Positions 1-6,919 of a stretch of 19,716 nt of DNA are shown here, one piece after another. Each line of letters starts with the position of its first letter. The stretch's first letter is position 1. Source of the DNA: NAK19 sp034434515 (GTDB taxonomy: Bacteria; Chloroflexota; Anaerolineae; Anaerolineales; UBA4823); assembly GCA_034434515.1 (NCBI GenBank), contig DAOTZA010000206.1, positions 1 to 19,716 of the forward strand. Reading direction: 5' to 3'. The position numbers and the translations under genes are program-made. The notes under the pieces are model-generated. The model was not told where the DNA came from, made no database searches, and saw nothing but the letters and a program-made list of their open reading frames with translations.

Positions 1-1890
1 AAACACATGAAAGGTTGTGCCAACGCCAACCTTGCTTTCTACCGTGATGCGCCCCTCGAAACGCTGGATCATGTCTTTAGTAATGGCTAATCCCAGGCCG
101 GTTCCTTCGGCTGCAAGCTCTTTGGCGTTCGGAGCGCGATAAAACTCTTGAAAGAGGCGAGGCAGAGCTTCCTCGGGAATGCCAATCCCGCTGTCTTGAA
201 CAGCTACGTGAATCTCCCCATCCAATGCTTCCATTTTAACCAACACCCGACCACCGGCTAAAGTGTACTTCACTGCGTTCGAAATCAAATTGTTGAAAAT
301 GCGATCCAATCCATCTGCGGTTGCGCGCACAAACACCTTTTCGGCCGGGCAATCGCACTCAAACCGAAGGTCAATTTGCTTCTCTTCAGCCGGGATTTTA
401 TATCGTTCTACTACTCGCTCGATGATTTCCTTCAGAGAAATGGGTTGGAGCTCCTCAGTGATAAAGTTGCTGACCTTTCCAGCAGCTAAATCCAGTAAAT
501 CATCAATTAACCTTTGCAGGTATTCAATCCTGCGAGCCGCGCGCTCCAAAATCTCTTTTTGCTGCTCGGATACTTCCCCGGCATAACCCGCTGTTATGGT
601 GCGCAGCAGGCTGCGAGTAACGCTGACCGGTGAGCGTAACTCGTGGGTGGCGGTGTGAATGAACTGGCTTTTCATTTTATCCAGCTCGCTCATCGCTTGA
701 TAAGCGATGGCGTTCTCGATGGCAATACTCCCCTGAGCTGCAATGGCGGCGATAAATTCTTCATCCTCTTTGTTAAACCGATTGGCTTTTGTGTCGTAGA
801 CTCTCAGGATGCCCAGTGGTCCGCTTTTACCCATGAGCGGCGCAGAGAGCATAGATTGAATCCCTTCTTGACGGGCTTCCAACGGATATTGTAACAGCGG
901 GCTTTGAGGGGCATTGGGGATGTTGACAACTTTTCCGGACAGGGTCTCTTTTGCCAGCGGGTTGGTCAGCGCATCGACCGGTCCTTTATTGATATAGGTT
1001 TGACTCAACCCATAAACGGCAACCGGCTCTAATTTGCGCCCGCTTTTATCCAACATGCGGATTGAACAGGCCCGCACTCCCATGGCCTTTGCCGTAGTTT
1101 CGACCAGGCGCTCCAGGACTTGTTTTAGATCCAATGTCGAGCCGACCACTTTAGAGATTTCATTGAGCGCTTGTAAGCGAACCGTGGCGCGTTGCAAGTC
1201 CTGGCTGAGTTGGATGACCTCGGCTTCTCGCCGCCGTAACCGTTCTTGAATGCTGCCTACTAAAAAGGTGACAAAGATGGCTGTGGTCGAAAAAAAGCTC
1301 AGCACCCCAAGCACATACAGAGGGCTTTGATAGAGCGATACCGGCAAATAATTTTGCAAGGCGTGGTGGGGTAGCCAACCGATGTATTCAAGCAAAACGG
1401 TTCCACTGACCAAGAGTATTGCCAAAACGGAGAGGAGAAAGGCTGTTCGTTGCGGGAAGAAAATGGCAGCGATAATAATATGAAATATGAAATACCAGAT
1501 TGCCGGGCTTTCCACACCTCCGGAGTAATGGAAGAGCAAGGTCATCGCTAACCAGTCCAGCGCTGTTTGCCAGATTGCCAAAGCCTGGAACTCATCTTCA
1601 GAAGCGCCGCGCCGTTTCGCGCGGCGTTCACTGATGAGAAAGAAGATATTGTAGAGTAAAATGGCAACGCCGATGCCGGACAAAACGGCAAGCGGCGCTC
1701 CAACATGAAAAAAATTGTGAACAACCCAGGTGGCTATCAGGACGCCTGCGCCGGCAATCCAGCGCAGTTTGATCAGCCAGGAAACGCTGGATACCAGTTC
1801 AGCTTTGACCAGAGTACGGGTAATACCCGTCTGTGAAACGTCCAAATACAGCCGCTCAAGCGAGTCTCCATTGGATCTGGAGAATCCCAT
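1..1890 (-). CDS. Membrane sensor histidine kinase with GAF domain (3' end cut by window)
   Basis: Reading the minus strand from the ATG at 1890 gives 630 open codons that run off the window, so only the extreme C-terminus is missing. Residues about 40-212 hold roughly six hydrophobic segments, consistent with a membrane sensor module. A short coiled linker follows (about 213-245), then a GAF domain (about 245-398). The HisKA dimerisation helix has THELRSP with the phospho-accepting His416. The ATPase domain has an N box (NNLISNAVKY, around residue 538), a G1 box (DSGIG, Asp566) and a G2 box (GTGLGLAI, around 596-603), so catalysis looks intact. The start follows the response regulator stop by 11 bases and has GAGGG just upstream. 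A second ATG four bases upstream is out of frame and closes quickly. The gene is the last visible member of the hydrogenase operon. Its signal is not evident from sequence. Confidence 0.95.
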   Translation of the reverse strand, partial: MGFSRSNGDSLERLYLDVSQTGITRTLVKAELVSSVSWLIKLRWIAGAGVLIATWVVHNFFHVGAPLAVLSGIGVAILLYNIFFLISERRAKRRGASEDEFQALAIWQTALDWLAMTLLFHYSGGVESPAIWYFIFHIIIAAIFFPQRTAFLLSVLAILLVSGTVLLEYIGWLPHHALQNYLPVSLYQSPLYVLGVLSFFSTTAIFVTFLVGSIQERLRRREAEVIQLSQDLQRATVRLQALNEISKVVGSTLDLKQVLERLVETTAKAMGVRACSIRMLDKSGRKLEPVAVYGLSQTYINKGPVDALTNPLAKETLSGKVVNIPNAPQSPLLQYPLEARQEGIQSMLSAPLMGKSGPLGILRVYDTKANRFNKEDEEFIAAIAAQGSIAIENAIAYQAMSELDKMKSQFIHTATHELRSPVSVTRSLLRTITAGYAGEVSEQQKEILERAARRIEYLQRLIDDLLDLAAGKVSNFITEELQPISLKEIIERVVERYKIPAEEKQIDLRFECDCPAEKVFVRATADGLDRIFNNLISNAVKYTLAGGRVLVKMEALDGEIHVAVQDSGIGIPEEALPRLFQEFYRAPNAKELAAEGTGLGLAITKDMIQRFEGRITVESKVGVGTTFHVF

Positions 1891-1901
1891 TCATCCCTCG
1901 A

Positions 1902-2303
1902 TTAATCGGGTAGCAATTCCTTGACCTTTGCCACCAACACCTCTGGGTCAACTGGTTTTTCAAGGAAGACTTCCACGGGCAAATAGTCTGAGTCAGGGGC
2001 AAATCGCAGTGGTGTTGTGGTGTGGATAGCTGTTAACATCAGGATTGGAATATGGCGAAACTCTTTATACTCCGAATTGGGGTCTGGACTATGCAACGCC
2101 AGAGCCACTTGAAAACCTGCTGTAGCGGTGTCCATCATAACATCCAAGACGATTAAGTCCGGGCGAAGCTTCTTGACCAGTTCTAACCCCTCCTCTGAGG
2201 TTTTGGCTTCGCTTATCTGATAACCGGCCGCTTCAAGGGGCAAGCGAACCGTCAGTCGTTGATCAGCGTCATCGTCAATAATTAGAATGTGTTTTTTGCT
2301 CAT
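1902..2303 (-). CDS. Receiver-only response regulator
   Basis: This 133-residue protein is a single CheY-like receiver with no DNA-binding or enzymatic output domain. Visible landmarks are the acidic pair Asp10/Asp11 in ILIIDDD, the phospho-acceptor Asp54 in LIVLDVMM, the switch Thr91 in ILMLTAI and the conserved Lys116 in LEKPVDP. About 18 extra residues lie around 59-85 between beta3 and beta4. I chose ATG 2303, where the family sequence MSKKHILIIDD begins; the frame stays open to 2330, but that extension adds nothing family-like. The gene overlaps the end of the hydrogenase maturation protease by 29 bases and is followed 11 bases later by the histidine kinase, its probable phosphate donor. 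With no output domain it must act by protein contact or in a phosphorelay. Confidence 0.93.
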   Translation of the reverse strand: MSKKHILIIDDDADQRLTVRLPLEAAGYQISEAKTSEEGLELVKKLRPDLIVLDVMMDTATAGFQVALALHSPDPNSEYKEFRHIPILMLTAIHTTTPLRFAPDSDYLPVEVFLEKPVDPEVLVAKVKELLPD

Positions 2304-2856
2304 CTCTCTCTCTCTTCCATAGTTCTCCAAGGATATGTTGGGTGATTTCAGGTATTACGGCTTGTACAGATGGGCTGAGTTCTTCGCTGATCTGCAGTCG
2401 TTCAGGTTCCACACCGTAGATCAAAACTTCTTTTGGCAACTTTCCCAATGCTTCTGCCAGCTCCAATGCCTGCGCCACGCCGGTTTCATGCAAAGACAGA
2501 CCTTGCCCACCCGCGAAATACCTGACATCCTCCGCTCGAAAGCGACGCCATGCACCGGGCTTTTCACCCATTTGCACTGCGTCAATGATGATGACCCGCT
2601 CCCACCCATCCATCCGTAAGACCAGATCGATCCCGCTGACTGCGGCGATTTCTACCGCTACACCGGGCGGCAACTTCTGGTGGGTTAATTCCTCTGCCAC
2701 GCGTACCCCAAGCCCATCATCCCCATAGAGTGTGTTTCCCACCCCAAGGATCAGGATCTGCCGTTGCTCTTCTGGGAGAGATGGGACTTGAGGCACGTTT
2801 CGTGGCACACAGCTTAGCGTTGAACTTTCAGGACATGCACGCTGCAGGAAATGCAT
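2275..2856 (-). CDS. [NiFe] hydrogenase maturation endopeptidase (HycI/HyaD family)
   Basis: The motif GVGNTLYGDDGLG is the N-terminal signature of the HycI/HyaD/HoxW proteases. These bind the Ni in the immature large subunit and remove its C-terminal tail. The acidic residues expected to contact Ni are present (Asp in YGDDGLG, Asp in IIIDAVQMG), as is the HETG segment in place of the usual third ligand region. The gene immediately follows hydA, whose product keeps an uncleaved tail, so HydA is the likely substrate. The start is uncertain. ATG 2856 overlaps hydA by 43 bases and leaves about 33 residues before the conserved core. GTG codons at 2808 and 2796 would give a more family-like N-terminus, but none of the three has a good ribosome binding site. 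The 3' end overlaps the response regulator. Confidence 0.92.
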   Translation of the reverse strand: MHFLQRACPESSTLSCVPRNVPQVPSLPEEQRQILILGVGNTLYGDDGLGVRVAEELTHQKLPPGVAVEIAAVSGIDLVLRMDGWERVIIIDAVQMGEKPGAWRRFRAEDVRYFAGGQGLSLHETGVAQALELAEALGKLPKEVLIYGVEPERLQISEELSPSVQAVIPEITQHILGELWKRERDEQKTHSNY

Positions 2857-4097
2857 GGGTCATAAGCGCGCACCAACATCTCTAAATCCAGTTGCATTTG
2901 GGGTTCGGGTTTGTGCATCACTTTTGGCACCCAGGCGCGCATGTCGTGCTCAAGGTTATTAATGTTCTGATTGGTCGGAATGATACAGTTGGCAGCCGTG
3001 ATGCGGCCGTCTTCACCAATGGCATAGTGGTGGATCAACAAACCACGGGGCACCTCCGCCACACCAACCCCTTCACCTGGAATGTGTTTAATCGGCGCAG
3101 GTTCTTCGGGTTGTACGCCGCGATTCAACAACTCCTCAATGATGCGGATGGAATCCTCGGTGCTGTGCACGATCTCAACCACCTGGGCAGCAGAGTTGAG
3201 GAAGGTATTGGTCACTTTAGGTTTCATCCCCAAGACCGCCGCGGCTTCTTTGGCTTTCGGGTGTAACAAATCGTAATTGTTGTTAAAGCGTGCCAGGGCT
3301 CCAACCATCAGCGATTCACGTTTATTGCGGGTGAACTTTGCCGTTGAATGGGACACCATAAATTCGTTGGTGACCTCTTTGTAGCGTTCCGGCGGCACAC
3401 GCACCCCATCGCTGGTGAGGATATCCCCATCGATAAAGGCGTACTCATCGGGCTTGCTCAGCGAGACGTATTCGGTATCGCGCTCGAACTCCGGCCAGGG
3501 CAACTTTGAGAACAACTCAACGGTCGCTTCAACGTCTTTGCGCGAGTCAATCAGGCGTTGGCGCATGGCTTCCAATTCGGACATCTTGGGGAAGTGGGTA
3601 AAGCCGCCCACTGTCATTGCAATCGGATGGGTGTGACGCCCGGTGACCATGGCACACAGATCGCCGGCCAATTTCTTCATCCGCAGGGCGCGCAGCACCA
3701 CGTCTGGATGGCTATTGACCAGCGGAATAACGCTCCCCACACCCAGGAAATCCGGCGCAACCAACATGTAAACATGCAGAACATGGCTATCCAGAATCTC
3801 ACCATGAAAGGTTAACTTGCGCAAGAGCCAGCTTTGTTCGCTTAACTCAACTCCCAAAGCTTTTTCGGATGCCCGCAAGGAGGCTGTGGCGTGCCCGGTG
3901 GCGCAAATGCCACAGATTCGGCTGGTAATGTGGGAAGCCTCGTGATAGGGACGCCCAAGCAACATTGCTTCGAAAAAGCGCGGCGTTTCAACCACCTCAA
4001 AGCGGCAGGTCTTTAGTTCGCCGTTTTCAACCTCGACAACGATATTGCCGTGTCCTTCTACCCTGGTAACGTGATGGACTTCAATTCGTTTACTCAT
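2814..4097 (-). CDS. hydA: Group 3b [NiFe] hydrogenase alpha (large, catalytic) subunit
   Basis: This subunit carries the Ni-Fe active site of a cytoplasmic bidirectional NAD(P)-linked hydrogenase. The N-terminal ligand motif is RICGICATGHA with Cys62 and Cys65. The C-terminal motif is DPCISCSVH with Cys415 and Cys418, followed by the six residues VLKVQR. In this family the protease cuts after the His, so the gene encodes the immature form. The start is ATG 4097, four bases after the delta-subunit stop, with an AGAAAGGG-type ribosome binding site; the longer open frame to 4178 lies inside hydD. Length is 427 residues, usual for the family. The order beta-gamma-delta-alpha matches the hydBGDA operon of Pyrococcus furiosus soluble hydrogenase, which can also reduce sulfur or polysulfide. 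Whether this one does cannot be read from sequence. Confidence 0.96.
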   Translation of the reverse strand: MSKRIEVHHVTRVEGHGNIVVEVENGELKTCRFEVVETPRFFEAMLLGRPYHEASHITSRICGICATGHATASLRASEKALGVELSEQSWLLRKLTFHGEILDSHVLHVYMLVAPDFLGVGSVIPLVNSHPDVVLRALRMKKLAGDLCAMVTGRHTHPIAMTVGGFTHFPKMSELEAMRQRLIDSRKDVEATVELFSKLPWPEFERDTEYVSLSKPDEYAFIDGDILTSDGVRVPPERYKEVTNEFMVSHSTAKFTRNKRESLMVGALARFNNNYDLLHPKAKEAAAVLGMKPKVTNTFLNSAAQVVEIVHSTEDSIRIIEELLNRGVQPEEPAPIKHIPGEGVGVAEVPRGLLIHHYAIGEDGRITAANCIIPTNQNINNLEHDMRAWVPKVMHKPEPQMQLDLEMLVRAYDPCISCSVHVLKVQR

Positions 4098-4101
4098 AGA
4101 A

Positions 4102-4866
4102 CTACCCTTTCTGCAACAGTTTCTCACGTACCTGGTAAGTGGTGAACATCGTATAGATGGCGGTGATGTCTTCCACACTCAAACCAGCTTCTGCCAGGAC
4201 GTCTTTCATGGAATCTTGATTGGGATTGGTGATGAAACCGCGACAGGCTTCACAGGAGGAGCCATAAGTTGGGCAAATTGCTCCACAGCCGGCGCGGGTG
4301 ACCGGCCCCAGACAGACTTTTCCTTTGGTGTACATGCACACATTCTCTTTGAGACGGCATTCGACGCACACCGGATAATCGGGGATGGGAGGCTTTTTGC
4401 CCAACAGGAGCGCCTTGACGACTGCGATAAATTCGTTGCGGTCAATAGGGCAACCGGGAATGGCGAAATCCACTGGGATAACAGCCTCAATTGGGCGAGC
4501 ATCGTAGGTCTCGTACCATTCCCATTTATCCCCGTAAACATATTTGCGCACTTCTTCAAGGGGATGTAGGGCTTTGAGGGCGTTGACACCGGCCAGATGG
4601 GCGCAAGTTCCGAGGGCAATTACGATGCTGGCTTGTTGGCGAATGGCTTTCAGGCGGGCTTCATCGCTCTGGCGAGTGCAAGAACCCTCCACAAAGGCAA
4701 TCTGGTAATCTTCACCTTTCTCACTCATCGCCTCGCGGAATTGCACAATTTCGACTGCACTTAGCAACTCGGGGTGGTCTTGCAACGAGTCCACCACCGT
4801 CAATTGACAGCCTTCGCAACTGGTGAAATCAAAGAAAGCGATTTTTGGTTTACCGTTGGCGCTCAT
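4102..4866 (-). CDS. hydD: Group 3b [NiFe] hydrogenase delta (small, Fe-S) subunit
   Basis: This is the electron-transferring small subunit that sits against HydA. Cluster ligands are visible. The N-terminal SCEGC (Cys17, Cys20) together with Cys in EGSCTR, GTCAH and PGCP form the proximal [4Fe-4S] and neighbouring motifs. A cysteine-rich C-terminal region (CVECRLKENVC, VCLGPVTRAGCGAICP, SCEACRG) supplies the medial and distal clusters. It has 254 residues and no twin-arginine signal, which fits a cytoplasmic enzyme. Its ATG overlaps the gamma-subunit stop as ATGA, with GGAGGAGG upstream, so translation is probably coupled. It is followed by hydA after four bases. Confidence 0.95.
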   Translation of the reverse strand: MSANGKPKIAFFDFTSCEGCQLTVVDSLQDHPELLSAVEIVQFREAMSEKGEDYQIAFVEGSCTRQSDEARLKAIRQQASIVIALGTCAHLAGVNALKALHPLEEVRKYVYGDKWEWYETYDARPIEAVIPVDFAIPGCPIDRNEFIAVVKALLLGKKPPIPDYPVCVECRLKENVCMYTKGKVCLGPVTRAGCGAICPTYGSSCEACRGFITNPNQDSMKDVLAEAGLSVEDITAIYTMFTTYQVREKLLQKG

Positions 4867-5732
4867 AGTGCCTCCTCCAGGCCCTTGATCTCACGATAAC
4901 TGAAGACCGGGCCAGACTGACATGCATAGATATTGTTAATTTGACAGTGACCACACTTCCCTACCCCGCATTTCATCCTGCGTTCGAGTGACAGGTAGAT
5001 ATTGCCTTCGGAAATTCCCTTACCAAAGAATTCCATCAGGACAAACCGGTACATCACTGGCGGGCCGCAGGTGATGCCAACGGTATTGCGAGGATAGATC
5101 GAGATATGTTTGAACAAGGTTGTGACCACGCCAACATTTCCAGTCCAATTCTCATCACCGCGGTCAACGGTCACATGGAGTTCGACATCTTCTCGTTCGC
5201 CCCAGGCTTTTAACTCATCTTTGAAAAGCAATTCTCCAGGATTGCGCGCCCCATAGAGGATTATCACGCGTCCGTATTGGGCGCGCTCGTCCAGCACTTG
5301 ATTAATCAACGAGCGTAACGGCGCCAGACCAAGCCCGCCAGGAACAAAGAGAATGTCTTTGCCGCGGAAGTTTTCATAAGGGAAACCTCGTCCAAAGGGG
5401 CCGCGTAAGCCGATCTTATCGCCTGGCTTGAGGTTGTGCAAGGCGGTTGTGACATCGCCCACTCTGCGCACGCAAAGTTCAAAAGTGCCGTTACTGCGGC
5501 TGGGAGAGCTGCTAATACTAATCGGCGCCTCTCCTACGCCAAACACCGAGACCTCCATGAATTGCCCTGGGCGATGACCAAGGGACATTCCATTGGGCAG
5601 CTCAATGGTGAACACTTTCTCCAGCGCCGTCATGGGACGGATATCCACAATTGTCGCCAAATAAGGCAGGTAAATATCGTATTCCGTGTTGGGAAAGACT
5701 TGTGTTTGAGGGTAACTCGCTATGGCAACCAT
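4863..5732 (-). CDS. hydG: Group 3b hydrogenase gamma subunit, FAD/NAD(P)H and [2Fe-2S] oxidoreductase
   Basis: This is the diaphorase-type subunit that passes electrons between NAD(P)H and the Fe-S chain. It belongs to the ferredoxin-NADP reductase superfamily. The N-terminal half is the FAD barrel (PGQFMEVSVFG, then ISISSSPS). The second half is the nucleotide-binding fold, with VPGGLGLAPLRSL and CGPPVMYRFV. The C-terminus binds a [2Fe-2S] cluster through Cys255, Cys260, Cys263 and Cys271 (CGVGKCGHC ... YAC). It has 289 residues, as expected for HydG/SudA-like proteins. The ATG at 5732 is three bases after the beta-subunit stop and is preceded by GGGAG at a good distance. NADP versus NAD preference cannot be told from the motif alone. 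Confidence 0.95.
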   Translation of the reverse strand: MVAIASYPQTQVFPNTEYDIYLPYLATIVDIRPMTALEKVFTIELPNGMSLGHRPGQFMEVSVFGVGEAPISISSSPSRSNGTFELCVRRVGDVTTALHNLKPGDKIGLRGPFGRGFPYENFRGKDILFVPGGLGLAPLRSLINQVLDERAQYGRVIILYGARNPGELLFKDELKAWGEREDVELHVTVDRGDENWTGNVGVVTTLFKHISIYPRNTVGITCGPPVMYRFVLMEFFGKGISEGNIYLSLERRMKCGVGKCGHCQINNIYACQSGPVFSYREIKGLEEAL

Positions 5733-5735
5733 ATC

Positions 5736-6776
5736 TTAACTCCCAGCTTCCTGTTGTCGGTACAGCTCATTAAAGACGCCGACCGGGGTAATATCAACGA
5801 GGCAGGCCCGTGCGCAACGCCCACAGCCTACGCAACCTAAATGTTTGTGAGCATCCAATATATATTTACCTTTGCGCATAAAGCGATGCCGTTGACGAAG
5901 AGCACGGCTGGCTCGGAAGTTATGCCCGCCGGCCACCGTGGCAAATTCATCCAATTGACAAGAATCCCACTGACGCACTCGCTGGCCGTCAACTAGGTTC
6001 AGTTCTACTTCATCCTTGACATCAAAGCAGAAGCAGGTTGGGCAAACATTGGTGCAGGCGGCGCAGGCAAGGCAGCGATCCCCAAGTTCTTGCCACAGAG
6101 GACTTTTCATGCTCAGTTCAAGGATCGAAGGTAATTCGCTTACATCGAAGTCCAGGCGATAGGGAAACTTGGGCCATTTGGCGCTGATCACGGCGTTGAG
6201 CTGTTGGATATCTCCCTTCTCCGCCGAGCGAGCGTTGGCATATTTTGCCAGTAATTGCTCTCCGGCTTGCGTCCCCACATCGACAGCATACCGATCACCC
6301 AAATCGGTCAAATGGAGATCGTAACCCTCATCTGCTGTCAGTGTTCCCATGCTTTTACAGAAGGAATGTTCATCGCAAGGGTTAAGACATTCAATGCTCA
6401 CGATCAGCGTTTTCTTGCGGCGATTCATGTAGTGGACATCGTACTGACCGCTGGAGAAAACCGTGTCTAAGAGCTGAATTGCATGGAGGTCACAGGTATG
6501 CACTCCCAAAATCACTGTGGGGGGTGCTTCAGGAGGATCTTGTAAGACACCGCCATTCTGTCGGGTGTATTTGAATAATACTTCTCGGGTCGGTAACAGA
6601 AACTTCTTGGGCGGCAGCAAAGTGGTGGGATAATCCATGTGCAACTCAGAAGGATCATGGATCTCCTCAAAGACAAATGCGCCATTCTTTGGCGTAGGTC
6701 CCGCAAGGCGATAATCCGCTAACATGCGGGAGACAAAATCTTGAAAGGCAGGTTTGGGAAGAATCGTGAGGCTCAC
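5736..6776 (-). CDS. hydB: Group 3b hydrogenase beta subunit, two-[4Fe-4S] ferredoxin-like protein
   Basis: This electron-transfer subunit relates to HydB and AsrA. Counting from GTG 6776 the protein has 346 residues. Two ferredoxin motifs are clear: CLACAACTNVC (Cys235, 238, 241, 245) and CVGCGRCARAC (Cys315, 318, 321, 325). A more N-terminal Cys-containing stretch (VHTCDLHA, ECLNPCDEHSFC) is typical of the family. I chose GTG 6776 because AGAGGAG lies about seven bases upstream. The frame is open to another GTG at 6809, but that codon has no ribosome binding site. It is the first gene of the hydBGDA-protease-regulator-kinase operon. The product links the gamma-subunit flavin to the delta-subunit clusters. 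Confidence 0.93.
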   Translation of the reverse strand: MSLTILPKPAFQDFVSRMLADYRLAGPTPKNGAFVFEEIHDPSELHMDYPTTLLPPKKFLLPTREVLFKYTRQNGGVLQDPPEAPPTVILGVHTCDLHAIQLLDTVFSSGQYDVHYMNRRKKTLIVSIECLNPCDEHSFCKSMGTLTADEGYDLHLTDLGDRYAVDVGTQAGEQLLAKYANARSAEKGDIQQLNAVISAKWPKFPYRLDFDVSELPSILELSMKSPLWQELGDRCLACAACTNVCPTCFCFDVKDEVELNLVDGQRVRQWDSCQLDEFATVAGGHNFRASRALRQRHRFMRKGKYILDAHKHLGCVGCGRCARACLVDITPVGVFNELYRQQEAGS

Positions 6777-6919
6777 ATTTTGCTCCTCTAAGCTAAGATT
6801 ACAGGGCACATTAACTTTTCATTCTCAACCTAATATACTCAAGCCTGGCAAGAATGAATAGTGAGTTTTGTCACACAATTCTTTGCCAATTTTTCCAATT
6901 GGATAAGATAACTCTGATA
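6777..6919 (-). promoter_or_regulatory. Leader region of the hydrogenase operon
   Basis: These 143 bases separate hydB from the upstream ABC exporter gene on the same strand, so the hydrogenase promoter should lie here unless the operon reads through. I could not find a convincing -35/-10 pair. Two small inverted repeats are visible: CCAATT-5-AATTGG at 6886-6902 and TTGT-3-ACAA at 6868-6878. The first lies just after the ABC gene, but no U-run follows it in the minus-strand sense, so it is not a clear terminator. A regulator site is possible and unproven. Confidence 0.35.

Noticed and set aside
4206..4619. Long open frame overlapping hydD on the same strand in another frame
   Set aside because: It is a frame shadow of a clear hydrogenase gene, with no ribosome binding site and no protein-like motifs.
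6886..6902. Intrinsic terminator after the exporter operon
   Set aside because: The six-pair AT-rich stem is not followed by a T-run in the direction of transcription.
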